Assembly: GCF_964355755.1 (NCBI RefSeq)
Contig: NC_092676.1
Coordinates: 15,296,288-15,360,287, forward strand
Direction of reading: 5' to 3'
DNA from: Antedon mediterranea
Lineage: Eukaryota > Echinodermata > Crinoidea > Comatulida > Antedonidae
Length of the DNA stretch: 64,000 nt
The notes beneath the pieces are model-generated. The model did not search any database, was not told where the DNA came from, and worked only from the letters and a program-made list of their open reading frames with translations. Numbering within the stretch: the first letter of the stretch is position 1; each line of letters opens with the position of its first letter. The position numbers were made by a program, and so were the translations under genes. Positions 11,883 through 23,831 of the stretch are shown here, in pieces.

Positions 11883-12720
11883 CAAAGAATATTATATCAC
11901 AAGAATGAGTATTCCGCGATTTTTGCATGAGAAATTTGTAACAGAGAGCTCCAGTGAGTGATGCCCGCCCTCATAAGGGCGGATGTATACATACTAAATA
12001 AGACTTGATTTAATAGATATTATACATGTCACATTAAATAGAATTATGATAATAGTTTTTGCAATTGTAAACTATTTTATAATACATATTTATTAACAAA
12101 CTAGTGTACATTCACTTTTACAGACAATTATTTACTAACATGCTAAGTTAGTTCACAAAAAAGGCCTAACACAGCAACACCAAAAATCAATGAATCGTTA
12201 CTCAGCACGGCCTATTCTTTACCATTGCCGTGTACTACTCTACGCCCGGTAAATTAAGTATTGTTTTTATGATATAAATTAGTATAAAATACATGTTATT
12301 AATAGGACAAAATGTTAAATGTTATTAAAATTTATTTGTTTTACCAGAAACAAGTTAAATATAGGAATATTATTAAACAATCCTTCGTGAAAATGCGTAA
12401 ACACCAACACGCCCGGTCACGCTATCGTAGCGCCCGGTTGATAAAGCAAACTGTTTATACGGCAGTTTTTACTAAATAAATTGCATAAAACGAACAATTA
12501 AATATCCAAATAGTATTTAACATGATGTTGGCATGTAGTTGATAACATTTTTTATCATGAAAATACTACCGGTGGTCTAGCCTTTGATTATTGAAACCGT
12601 CACAAAAAGTTGTATACATCCCAGATACATCCACACTTATGGCGGCGCCCTACCACATGGACAATATTACTGTTACAGGGAAAATCACGGATTACTCATT
12701 CTTGTGATATATATTCTTTG
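11883..12720. mobile_element. hAT-like non-autonomous element, copy 1
   Basis: An 838-bp element. Its ends are inverted repeats CAAAGAATAT...ATATTCTTTG that extend into CACAAGAATGAGTA and an imperfect CCGCGATTTT. The repeat GTTTAAG flanks it on both sides (11876-11882 and 12721-12727), giving a 7-8 bp target duplication. The terminal CAAAG fits the YARNG end consensus of hAT transposons. Copy 2 at 34769-35605 is almost identical. There is no transposase, and the short open frame at its right end is incidental. Confidence 0.85.
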
Positions 12721-13124
12721 GTTTAAGGTTTTTTTTAATAGTGCAAAGCCTGCCCTCTATATTGTTTTGACGCAAAAACTGCGGCAAAATGCATTGACGT
12801 GTGTTCAATAAATATTTATTTTATGTCCCGTTTTATGGCCCCAATAATGGGAAAGCCAAAAATACTATTTAAAGAGCTCGAATGTACACACATGACATGA
12901 TTTAAATAGTGTATTAGTTCATTATATCTGTAGTGTAGATGACCCGATCAATTCCCCAAAATGAGCCTTCCTTTCAAACGGTCACTGTGGATCATTGGGA
13001 TCATGAGGTAACAAATATATTATTTTGTACTTCCATGATTGGGATGATATGCTAGGCCTATAGCAACACCCTTACCAAAACTGGCATTTTGAAGAAACTT
13101 AAGCCTATTTTTCAATTTTATTAT

Positions 13125-13400
13125 AGGCCTAAATTGCGCAGTACGTGTGTTGGACGTGGAACTACTGATCGTGAGATCGTGGTTCGAATCCAACTTTCGC
13201 CCCATTGCTTATATCCGTAGGTAAGATACTTTACTTACATTTGCCTCTCTCATCCAGGTGTATAAAATGTACCCGGTTATATCAAGACACACCTTTGTGC
13301 TGATTAGTTGTTGCGTTATGGGAGTATGTTTCCATACGTGTTTGATCCAATACAATTTACAATTTCAATTATTAACATTTTACAACAACAACACCCAACA
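13125..13400 (+). mobile_element. tRNA-derived SINE
   Basis: A pol III B box GGTTCGAATCC lies at 13181-13191. It is preceded by GTTGGACG and CTACTGATCGTGAGATCG, which resemble a tRNA D-arm to anticodon stretch. The body downstream includes CAGGTGTATAAAATG. This is a SINE head, not a working tRNA: there is no clean acceptor stem or cloverleaf. Confidence 0.7.
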
Positions 13401-14530
13401 GTTATAGCCCTACACCAAAAAAAGCGAGTGCTCTTCAATTTGGCAACTATTATTTAAATCTATATGTACACATACATACAACCATGAAGGAAACAACATA
13501 GGCCTCCAACAACAAGCACGAATGGGGTAGCCTACAGCAAAAGAAGATGAAAAAAGCCCAGCTCAATACTAAGAGGCCTAATATTTTTGTTTATTTCCTC
13601 TTTTTTTAGTATGTACTCAATATATGTACTAAAAATGGCATAGTCAACACAAATTTTGTTATGAATTGTTTTTTCAGATGGACAATAGGCCTACATCTTT
13701 AAAAACACTTCATCTTCACTTGATTTAGAATTATCATTTCCCTGAATTACAAAAACACTTTTGTTTTATGCCTTATTGTTATTTTTAGTACTTGAATTGA
13801 TTACACTAAACCATCCGCAGTTATCAATTTATATAATTTGTTTGGTTTTTGTTTCTCTCACATTTCTGTTTTAACCCCAAAATGATTGTTGCGTTCTCCC
13901 TTCTTTTCTGCCCACTTTGAATTAAGTCTATATATAACAATACCATTAGTTCCTGCTAGTATTACTAACTCTTTTAAATGATATAAAATAAACGTTAGTA
14001 ACGTCACACTTGACGTAATTATATTTGCTACAGTACTGAATGATTAGTATATAACGTGACTGCTTTAAAAAAATAGAGACCTTTGATTGAAGCGTCCATT
14101 TATTTACGAAATTGATTCATTATTCTTTATTTAATATATAACTATTAATTATGTGCAGTATCAGTATTTCTGTAATGTAAGGTACACGTTTCTAGAATTA
14201 AATTAAACTAACGAATAATACAAAAGCAAAACACTTCAAACAAACTTATCTATTATTAAGACAACTATACTTTACTATTACATTTGTATTCTTGTTGTTA
14301 TTTTAACGGTACAGTAGTTTATGTTTAATTATTTTTCTATCTAATTGTAATTGAGTATATACAATGACAAGGCTACCAAATGTATCAATACATGTAAATT
14401 TTACTAAACAAAAATGATTTACTCCTTAAGAATATTATTTCGTTGTAAACAATCTATGTATGGATTGCGTTATCATTTCGTATCCACTACACGTATTGAT
14501 TGTTTGTGGATTTATTGTGATGCTTGTTAA
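13401..14530. other. AT-rich sequence downstream of tetraspanin A
   Basis: No gene is seen. It probably holds the 3' UTR of the tetraspanin ending at 14531. A minus-strand AATAAA at 14511-14516 is only 14 nt past the stop, so a more distal site is equally likely. Confidence 0.4.
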
Positions 14531-16914
14531 TTATGCGTACTCGTATTGATCTTTATCCTTAATCATGCAGCAGCCAAACACCATTGCGAGTACCTACAAA
14601 TAAAAACAATATTAAGTACGTTAAATCAGCATTCGGCAAATAATGATCCAAATAATTATGATCATTTGATATGGAGTTTTATGACAAATTACTAGGGCAT
14701 ATTGGACACTCAAGTAAAAATAGATTTAATCAGTCAATGCAGTATAGTCCAGTACTCAACAATCTTAAGATTGTCGAAATGCGTACAGTATATGGTAAAG
14801 TTCCATAAACTGTTTGTACTACTGTAGATTCAGTTGTAAAAGAGGAAAATGTTATTTAACTTACCACAATTAAAATAAATCCGAGTGACACACCGGCAAT
14901 AATACCGATGTGATCATTTATCCAATCATTGAAACTCTCGTAACATCCCTACAAAACAGTTAAGTTAAACATTATTAATAAACAACGTTCTCTACCAAAC
15001 TTGTAGGCCTATACTCGCTGTGCCGAAGATGAGTGTGATGAAATGTTTTATCCACAGTTGTTCTTTATTCATAAATATTGTTCATAAGCAAAGAGATCAT
15101 GACAACCAAATGTGCTACGCTATACAATTATTATTATTTATATTTTATATAAGCCGATTGCACATTGACGGTAGGCAAACATGTGTCCTTTTTACATTCA
15201 TTTTAATGTGTCGCCTTTCATAGTGAATGAAATGTATTCGAGTAAATTAAAAGGACAGTAGATATCCAAATACAACGGTGCGTAAAGATCAAAGTCTAAC
15301 CTGCTGATTAACAGTATCATCATCAAATGGGTATGGAACGTCTACACAATCCTGGTTGTCTTTACAACAACTAGCCGGTAATTGTTCTGTATGATTCCAA
15401 TAATTAGAATCGGCCCAATCCTTTGGGCTTTTTGATCCACAACAATTCAACTATACATTAAATAAAACTATAGAGTTATTTTTAATTATCGGTAGTAGGC
15501 TAAAAGATTTGTATTATTTTTCACATTTATAGATAATTCATTCCAAAGTTCATTCGAAACGAAATAACAAAATTTACTGAAAGGAAGGCTATAATTTCAA
15601 TATAAGTATTTAATAGGCCTATACACATTTAAATTTGAACGCAATTTGAATAATTCTTCTTTTTATTTGTATGTTTTAATAATACGAATAGGCTATAACA
15701 TACATCTTCTTGCAGTCCGTCGATTGTTTGATTTGCAACCAGTTTGTCACCATACTCATCTACTATGATTGTGTATATTCTATCTTCCATGTAGTCCTCA
15801 ACCTACAACAAAATGTCATTTATTCTTAGAGAATTAGCAAAAAAAAACCCCCAGAACTGAGATTGTAACATGTATTAGTGCATGAGAGGTGTTTTTTCAT
15901 GTTTCGTGATCGTATAGCAGCCATATTACCAGACGCTTAATTATGAAATTTATGGTATGATGGTAACCGTATTTAAAACTGTTTTTAATCGACACTCCAT
16001 TCAATTCTGATATCAAATAATTTACCTACAGGATGTAGCAAAAACCAAAAAACAAACAATTTCGAGAGAGAGAGAGAAAGTTAAGCTTTATTCCGTAACG
16101 TGCAAAAACAAAATGTTATTAATAACCTACCGTATCGAAATAGACGAGGGCTGTGATTCCAGTAGCCAACATGGCGACGACTAGTATACCTAAAATGGCA
16201 ACATACTGTAGAAAAAGCATAATCATTCTAAAGGGTTATTAGTTAATACAAAAAGAAATGTTAACAACATTGCAAACAGTGGAGTTATGTTCCAACTATT
16301 AGATCTGGTACATAATGTTCGTTTAAATATAAAACCCGTGTAAGAAGACATTTCAATTATACTCAAAATAACTTGATGCTTGTCAATCGTTATAAGATGT
16401 TATAATTGAGAACATTACCGTTGACAAAAGACACTTGTTACGTTTTGAAGCACCAAGACATCCACAGAATCCAAGTATAAACATGACTGTGCCTGTGCAT
16501 ATTGTGACTATAGAGACAACAGTCAGTGTGTCCTCCGTAAATAAATATTCAAACGTATTAGTATCAACAGACATCCAAATACCAATACCAAGAAGACCAG
16601 CACCCGCAATCTGTAACATACAACAACATCAATATTCAAACATTTTAATATCAACACACATCAGCAAATTACGGCGATTATTACAAAGTACATTTTGCGC
16701 TGTTTTGTATGATTTCTAGCTTCACTCTCTCGGTAAAAATTAAATATAAATTATTATGAAAACCTTAATATTATGAACTAAGTTAAAAAAAAAAAATTAT
16801 TATTTAATACTGGTATAACAGAAAAATACATTTTATTAATATTTGTTTACTTACGCATACTGTGACGTTTATGATAAACATCAAAATTCTCAATATTCCA
16901 GTTATACAACCCAT
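14531..16914 (-). CDS. Tetraspanin A (seven coding exons, 240 aa)
   Basis: Four-pass membrane organiser of tetraspanin-enriched microdomains. Exons on the minus strand are 16914-16855, 16610-16419, 16205-16131, 15802-15704, 15450-15301, 14948-14865 and 14593-14531. Every junction is phase 0 with GT-AG introns. It starts MGCITGILRILMFIINV. Membrane segments lie at about 10-31, 50-73, 80-105 and 206-228. The large extracellular loop (about 107-204) has the signature CCG at 145-147, PASCC at 167-171, C177 and C194. That makes six cysteines, as expected for three disulfides. NxT sequons stand at 133 and 161. FGCC at 226-229 marks a likely palmitoylation site, and the tail ends YEYA. Family assignment is firm, but the specific orthologue (CD63-, CD9- or CD151-like) cannot be decided by eye. 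Confidence 0.93.
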
Positions 16915-17158
16915 TTTACTGGTAATGTATCTATTTGAAAAACGAGTAATCGAAAATTAACAAATCATTTTGGTCATTTATTTTCCAAACTATTAACAAC
17001 AAAAATTATTAATAGTGATGAAAATATTAGTGTATAAAATTAAAATCACGTAAACTTTACTTATCATAATACCAAGGCTCAAACACAATACTAAATCCAA
17101 TTTAATAGAAAATAAAATTAGTTAATAAATGTTCGTATTTTAAAATTACTCATATTTA

Positions 17159-17420
17159 TTTAAAGATGTATTGTCCCCCTGAAAAATGTTTTTGTTGAAT
17201 ATGCCATTTTAAAGTCACATAGATATTCACTTTGACCAAAAATTGGATCGAAAAACAAAATTGTTTTATTTACCTGAAAAACTGTAATTTAAAGAAAACA
17301 ATAGTCAAATTGGCTGCCAGCCAATGGGTTTTGGTTTATGTAATTATTTATTTTGTCATTTTATAAGTCAAAACATTAATTAATTTTCATTTTTCATGTT
17401 TTTGGAGACAATATCTTTAA
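17159..17420. repeat. MITE-like dispersed repeat, intact-looking copy
   Basis: Begins TAAAGATGTATTGTCC and ends GGAGACAATATCTTTA, imperfect inverted termini of about 15 bp. Internal landmarks are TGAATATGCCATTTTAAAGT and CAAATTGGCTGCCAGCCAAT. Related copies are at 33928-34272, 57930-58160 (inverted) and, in part, 5290-6960 and 7570-7690. It lies upstream of the tetraspanin A start codon, within its presumed 5' UTR intron. Confidence 0.7.
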
Positions 17421-18329
17421 AAAATAATTGAATAAATAAAGTTTATATTAATATGAAAGTGGTGCTACTTGAACACAATCTGAGATTTGAGATTTTAAAT
17501 TATTCATTCAGTTTTGCATTTTAAATAAGGCAGAAAAGCTTAAAAATTACTATCTACAAAAATCAGAAAAAATAATATGAAAACACTAATATTCAAGTTT
17601 GTTTTTTTCCAAATTTGTATTATGTATTGTATTATATATTAAGTATTATGAATCATAGTCACTTGCTTCTTGTTTTTGTGTTTGTTCAAGATTGCAAAAT
17701 ACTGCAATATCTTGGACTTTGAACGATACACTATAATGCGACTCACTACCGTATGTTATACATAAACCAAGCCCATCGCCATTAGACTTTGTTTAGCTAG
17801 TTACAAATTAACCTTTTTAAACATTTTAGCTTGTAGTGCCTAAACCATGAATTTCATGATCAAAATTACTTAATCTAGCATTACTTTTTATACCGAAAAA
17901 TGAAATTTCACGATGACATAACAAATAATTCTAAAGTTATTGTAATTTCACGAATTTGAATCTATGCAAGTTTTATGAAGAATAGAATAAAATAACCTCT
18001 TAATACAATTAATAGGATAGGCATAATTGCGTAAAACCACTCAGGAATTTAAGCTAAGATTTTGTTTGTAACTGGAGGCCGAATTTTGGTGATTTATTCA
18101 GGAAGGAGTATAAAATTAACTTTACTCCATGGTTAAAATCTGAGGACTGTGGATATCACTGTAAGAGAAAAGGACGACACAAAAGAGAAAAAAAGATGAA
18201 AGGACGTGGTTTACCGATGAAAATAAACATTTATGTTAACATATTAAAGATATTATCAGCTTTATAAACCTCAATGTAGGTATTACACTTATAAAAATTA
18301 AATATAAGAAAAATAAAGTTTATAATTGT

Positions 18330-18337
18330 CTCACCTG
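18330..18337 (-). other. Candidate 5' UTR splice donor of tetraspanin A
   Basis: The minus strand reads ACAG|GTGAGAC here, a consensus donor. An acceptor TTACCAG lies just before the ATG at 16914. Together they suggest a non-coding first exon ending near 18335. This is inferred from splice consensus alone. Confidence 0.35.
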
Positions 18338-18783
18338 TACTTTAGTTGAACAGTTCTCTTGGTTCGTGTAAAAGTCGGTTAACCATTGACCATTTATGCT
18401 GCTGATCTGCCTATGTTTTTGTATTATCAGTAATCACATGCTATGATGTCATATCAATTCATAACCAATCATAAAATCGATAAAATAGTTGGCAAATATT
18501 ACAACAGGATACTCCATTATTTGTTGTATGATGACGGAAATCTGATTGCCGACAATCTATTTTTCTTTCAGTTTAGTCATTATTTTTATTCATTATTATT
18601 TCATACATTTTTATTAAGACAAAGTATAAAGCCTTCTGTAGCTCTTTTCTTTATTGTCTTTTCTCTATGATTCTGACGACGAACACATAATCTGATTTAT
18701 CAAATTACTTGCGTTGTCCAGTCCATGGGAATCAAGCTTTATGCAGTAACATGGTAACTTTGCTAAGAAATATATCACTATTT

Positions 18784-18872
18784 TAGTCGCGTGCAAACGC
18801 GACTCTACAGATCACTATGTCGGTCGGTTGGTCGGTCGGTAAACACTAACTCAAATTTGTGCACGCGACTGC
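18784..18872. repeat. Short element with CGGT repeats and inverted ends
   Basis: It starts AGTCGCGTGC and ends GCACGCGACT, a 10-bp inverted repeat, around CGGT tandem copies and GTAAACACTAACT. A related copy lies at 23331-23403. The two copies sit upstream of tetraspanin A and B respectively. Confidence 0.6.
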
Positions 18873-19964
18873 AGCCATGTATATGACCTTGTTTTATGTC
18901 AAAATCAGGTAGTTTTATGGAACTCTTTCACACGTTTTTCGTTCGTTCATGATATAACATGTATCAAGCAGTCGAAGTGGCAACAAATAAAACATACGAG
19001 AAACCTTGATTGGAAGGTTAAAGTTTACATGCATTAATGATTACACAATATTTTTTAATCATACATGCATACACAACCGGCAACATAATATAATGTACTG
19101 GCGTATTAATTGATCGTATTGAATAATATTTGTGCATATTTAATTATTACACAACATCTTTAATATCTTTTCTCTTTTATAATCTTTCTCTCTAGACACA
19201 TAGATTATTTCAGATCAAATACCACACTTTTATCCCATTGCCAAACTACTGAGACAACAATTACTAAGATAGCATAAACTATTTTCTGTGTTATACAAAA
19301 CAATCACTTTTAATCCGAATGTTACACATAGTCTACATTCACCGGTTCTTAGCTATTTCTTATTTTCTTCTTATAACATAATAACAAAAACAATATAACA
19401 TTCTTTTAGAGTTTATTTATTACAATAATTTAGGCCTACCTTATTAATTATTTAAAGTTATGTGTAACAATAAATATCATTACATAATTGTTACTAAACC
19501 ATTATGACAAAATGCAAATACAAACAATATTTACAGCTATTACTAATATAGTTATTATCATTCGTATATTAACTATTATTTTCTAAGAGGCCATTTGTTT
19601 CAACCTTGCATAGGTTCAATTATAAAGGTATCAACCGAATATTTCAGTTGAGTTTAAAAACAAATTATTTAGGCCTAAAATCAATAATGGTCTACTAGAG
19701 TCCGGGAACAAGGTCCATAGTTAGTATTCACTAAAGCTCTATGTAGCCTATTTCGTCTTTTACAATTTCGTGAACACATTTTATTATGATTTAATTTCTG
19801 AAAGCTTAGGCCTAAATATAATTAATAATTGTTAGCCTTCTTTAGTTTTTGGAGACCCCGAAATGAATTGTAACCCCTTTATCCTAAATGTCACTGAAAT
19901 GTCCCTTCCATATCAATGGCAATCAAATAAATCAATTCTTTGAAAGCAAATGTACTTACAGGCT

Positions 19965-20114
19965 AAAATGATCGTTTGTGATATGCATGGAACTATGCTT
20001 CATTGACATACGGATAAATGATCCTTTGTGATATGCATGAAACTATGCTTCATTGACAAACGGATAAATGATCCTTTGTGATATGCATGAAACTATGCTT
20101 CATTGACATACGGT
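19965..20114. repeat. 50-bp tandem repeat, three copies
   Basis: Three head-to-tail copies of a 50-bp unit containing TTTGTGATATGCATG and AACTATGCTTCATTGACA. They differ at a few bases. They lie between the tetraspanins, just past the 3' end of tetraspanin B. Confidence 0.9.
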
Positions 20115-20213
20115 ATGTCTCCACATAGTTAATGCAAAATTAATGTGTAAAAATATTTACTTTTGGAAACCCATATTTAACTAAATTATTGATAATTTAC
20201 AAATAATTAATGA

Positions 20214-20219
20214 TTTATT
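20214..20219 (-). terminator. Poly(A) signal of tetraspanin B
   Basis: Minus-strand AATAAA about 125 nt past the stop codon at 20343. Its position suits a polyadenylation signal. Confidence 0.5.
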
Positions 20220-20342
20220 TGACGGATTTGTAGGATTTTATAAATACGAAATACTGGTACGTTAAGTGGTTCATGTGTATGGTCATTGTACACAATGTTT
20301 ATACAAGACCTTTTTTAGTTCATCGGCAGGACATTATTTGTT

Positions 20343-22716
20343 TTACATTTTCTCTTCTTCAATTGCTCTAATCAAACAGCACGAGAACATCAACGCCAGT
20401 ATCTATGAAAATAGAAAAAATAACTCAATGATTGAACAGTATTTATTACTAATTGATGAATACTGCGGTATAGCTGATTACTGTATCTATTATTTTAGGT
20501 AATGTCATTTTCAATATTCCTTAACAAGCTTCTCCTAATATTCGTAATATTGTTTTTTTTGTTATATATTTTAGATATTTGTGAGTGTGGAGTTTGTCTA
20601 TTTGCATAATAACGTAAAAACTAAAACACGGATCTTTACAACACTTAAATCACAGATACATTATGTGGTCATGAACGACTCCATTCAATTTTGGAGGCAA
20701 TCCGGAACAGGATCCTATGGACCACTTTTTATTATTTTACTAATTTTTGGCCGTACGTCAAAACTATACAAGACGAATCTTTATCACGATTCTTGACCCT
20801 TTTCTTTTTTACTCCTGGCGGAGATTGCAACTTCTGATTGCTCTTGTTATTATTACTGTATGACATAAGGTACCTGAACACCCAGAAGACCAAGGCAGAC
20901 GCCACCGAGTACTGTTAGATTGTCACTTATCCAATTATTCATTTTTTCGACACAACCCTGTAAAAAATACCAGATCGTTACTATTAAAAGTAAGGTATCA
21001 ACGAGAAGCCAACAGTCCTACTGTACTACCTCTGAGAAATGTCATACTATCTTCTCAAAATGTCAGAAACCTATGCGAGAACAACATTTAGACGTATATA
21101 TTTAATTATAAATGCAAGCAATGTATAGCTTACTTGTTCATAGATGAAACCTGGGACTGATGGGTCTCCTTTACTATTACCATTATTACAATCGTCAGAT
21201 GGCGGTTTTTTACAGCATGATTTTGGAACAGCTTCACCAGGTTCCTCATCCCAATTATTCGAATCGGCATAGTCCGTGTAGTTAGAGGCACCACAACATA
21301 GAAGCTGTCAAAACAAATTATTTAGAATTAAAAACTGTGTATTTATAGGTATCAAGTAATCAAGAGAGATGTGTTTAGCTAGCTAACCACAAACAAAGTT
21401 TTAAATATTTTTATATATTTGACAAATAATGCAGCGCATCCATTCATAAAACAAAGACAACACAAAATAATATTATTAAATACAACAATACCTGTACCAT
21501 AACCACGGGAGTTTAGATTCCTCCATGATATAACAAGTGTGTTTGTAAAAACGACTTTAGTCTATCAAAACATATTGATTTCTCAAGGAACCCTTAGAGG
21601 AAGATGGAATTTTTCTGTATTATATTGTATGTGATTTGAGACAGTTGCCACTGTCAAATACGAATTTAATATACATTGAGCAGCACGATATTTATAGACT
21701 TGTATAGAACCTGTAACTATTATTATGTCTTACTTCTTCTTGTAGGTTGTCAACGCTGTTAGTTATTGCTGTGCTTTGACCGTATTCTTCCGTTATCTGT
21801 TTATTCATTGCAGTCGTAATGTCCTGCAGTACCTACAAATATGTATGTATAATAATAGGCCGATGACAACATAGCAATGTTAATTGTATATCTTTAATAA
21901 GTTACATACAGTGGGCCTATTAAGGGAGAAGGCCTATCAAAGACTATCCGTTGTTTGGGCCTACTATTTCCTTACGAGGAATTCAACTTACATCATCTCT
22001 GTACACCAATGCCATGATTCCAGCCACGAATTCAGTAATTATAATTACAATTACAAGTACAAAATACTGGAATGAGCAAATAATATAACATTACATTTTT
22101 AATGACGATCAGATTGTTAAAAAAAGCTGACACATACCATTTAAGAAGCTATATTGACTGGTAGAAAAGAAGCATACCCAACATATATTTAAAATTTCAA
22201 AATGTCACTTAAGTTTTACCATACATAAAGATACACATTTTAAGAACCGTAAAAAAGTATAAACTTAACTTACGATTTTTAGAAAAATTGGTCTTTCTTT
22301 CCAAGCACCGCAGCATCCACAAAAACCAATACCGAAGACAGCGGAACCAGTGGCTATCATGAGAGCTGTTATTGCTTGTATATTGTCACTGCCTAATAAA
22401 TCTCGATACTCACTTTCATATACTTTGATCCATATGCCAAGACCAAGAATAACACACCCTGCTCCCTGTATTAATAATGAAAATTAAGATGACGTGATAC
22501 ATGTACTTTGAGGAAAAAATTGTTTTAGGCCCCAAGTTTCGGGAGAATGAACTGCTTTACCACTTTTCTTTGGTATCTAAGAATATTAATCGGCTCTCGA
22601 AAGCGGTTGTCTTTATACCTATTCATTCCAACAATAGATAATTTACTTACCCACACACAAAAATTGACAGCAAACATCATCAACTTGACGATTTTCATAC
22701 CACAGCCAGCAACCAT
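20343..22716 (-). CDS. Tetraspanin B (seven coding exons, 248 aa)
   Basis: Tandem paralogue of tetraspanin A, same strand, about 3.4 kb away. Exons on the minus strand are 22716-22651, 22465-22274, 22066-21992, 21832-21734, 21304-21134, 20957-20874 and 20402-20343. All junctions are phase 0. Exons 2, 3, 4 and 6 have exactly the same lengths as in A (192, 75, 99 and 84 nt). It starts MVAGCGMKIVKLMMFAVNF. The large loop has CCG at 147-149, PKSCC at 171-175, C183 and C203, again six cysteines. The NYT sequon is at 152. The last exon, after acceptor TTCTATTTTCATAG, completes TM4 with ILALMFSCCLIR and ends EEEKM. Its donor, exon 6 CAG|GTACCT, is weak. Reading through it would stop after six codons and remove the cytoplasmic tail. 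Confidence 0.92.
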
Positions 22717-22719
22717 TTT

Positions 22720-23325
22720 GACGATTGTATTTAGAATATTATATTATAGATTTGATATCTAAATATAAACAAAAATCGATATAATCAAATATTATTAAAA
22801 AATGTGTTTTTTTAGTACTACTTTGTCAATATGGACAGCAATGGTATGAGCGTTACGACAGAGTTTGAAATGTTTACAACGGAGTAAAGATGTAAAAGAC
22901 CACGACCGAATAAGTTGAATATGACGACAAACAAGAACCCGTCGCGACAACCTTAACACAAATACGACGGGGATCGGAGAGTTATTTCACGATGAATAGT
23001 CACTTGTGTAGAGTGCTAGACCATATTAATTTGTTGAAAAATTGTATTCGTGTTTACTCGTATGTAGCCAAATCCGTCAATGCTGTGCAGAAATTGTAAA
23101 CTAATTTAAAGAAATATCACCAGGAAAAATGAATACTTTGAAACTTTGGATAGGTCATTTTGTAGTTTTAATAACATTAGATGATTTCGCTTATTAAAAA
23201 AAGATCAAACATATTATTCCTATAGTTTAATGTAATCAGAAACCCATTGACGTTCCCGGCAATAAGCTTTCGGTTGATGTTTTCCTTTAAATTACGGCTT
23301 TATTATCAGGGTTTTTTTTAATTCA
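22720..23325. other. Upstream region of tetraspanin B
   Basis: Presumed promoter and 5' UTR of tetraspanin B. A possible acceptor TTTATATTTAG lies just upstream of the start codon. No recognisable core-promoter motif can be assigned. Confidence 0.35.
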
Positions 23326-23330
23326 ATTTT

Positions 23331-23403
23331 TAGTCTCTACAGCTCACTATGTCGGTCGGTCGGTCGATCGGTAAACACTAACTTGAGCACGCGACTGCAG
23401 CCA
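23331..23403. repeat. Copy of the CGGT element upstream of tetraspanin B
   Basis: Shares CTCACTATGTCGGTCGGT, GTAAACACTAACT and GCACGCGACTGCAGCCAT with 18784-18872. The left inverted end is missing. Similarity continues past it into CCTTGTTTTTATGT. Confidence 0.6.
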
Positions 23404-23604
23404 TATGGCCTTGTTTTTATGTGTAATTGATTGACTATTTTATGACATTCAAATAGCCCATTCAACCAAAATAATGTTGACTATTTTTTAATATAAGACG
23501 GCCTATTAAACGAGTGGTGGTAAGGTAATTGTTGGTTGTGGTTTTTTATTGTCAAATTAGGAAGCATGACGTAATAGCTGGATCACCCATGACGTCGTAA
23601 GAAT

Positions 23605-23705
23605 CAACCACTAATATGACATTAACCACTAACTATCAACAGTTTTGTTAACAAACTTCATTAACGTAACCAAATTTAACCACTAACGTAACAACAGTAG
23701 AAATG
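23605..23705. repeat. AACCACTAACGTAACAA motif cluster
   Basis: Three to four loose copies of ATTAACCACTAAC and GTAACAACAG. The reverse complement of the same motif forms the array at 28079-28400 on the far side of the nested transposon cluster. Confidence 0.5.
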
Positions 23706-23831
23706 TTGATATATTTTCTGGTTTTCTTTAAATGTGTGTATGTTGGAAATCTTTTACTTTTTTGAACAGTTTTAACCATTCATGTGTTTGTCTATTCTCT
23801 TTTTTGTCTTCTTCTGGACAAATGTTACTAA

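Noticed and set aside
12584-12811. 75-codon frame, nearly repeated at 35424-35636
   Set aside because: It lies mostly within the right end of the hAT-like elements and its tail differs with the flanking DNA; not a gene.
13181-13191. tRNA gene at the B box
   Set aside because: No acceptor stem or complete cloverleaf; the downstream body marks a SINE. The same applies to the heads at 32.6, 52.1 and 56.8 kb.
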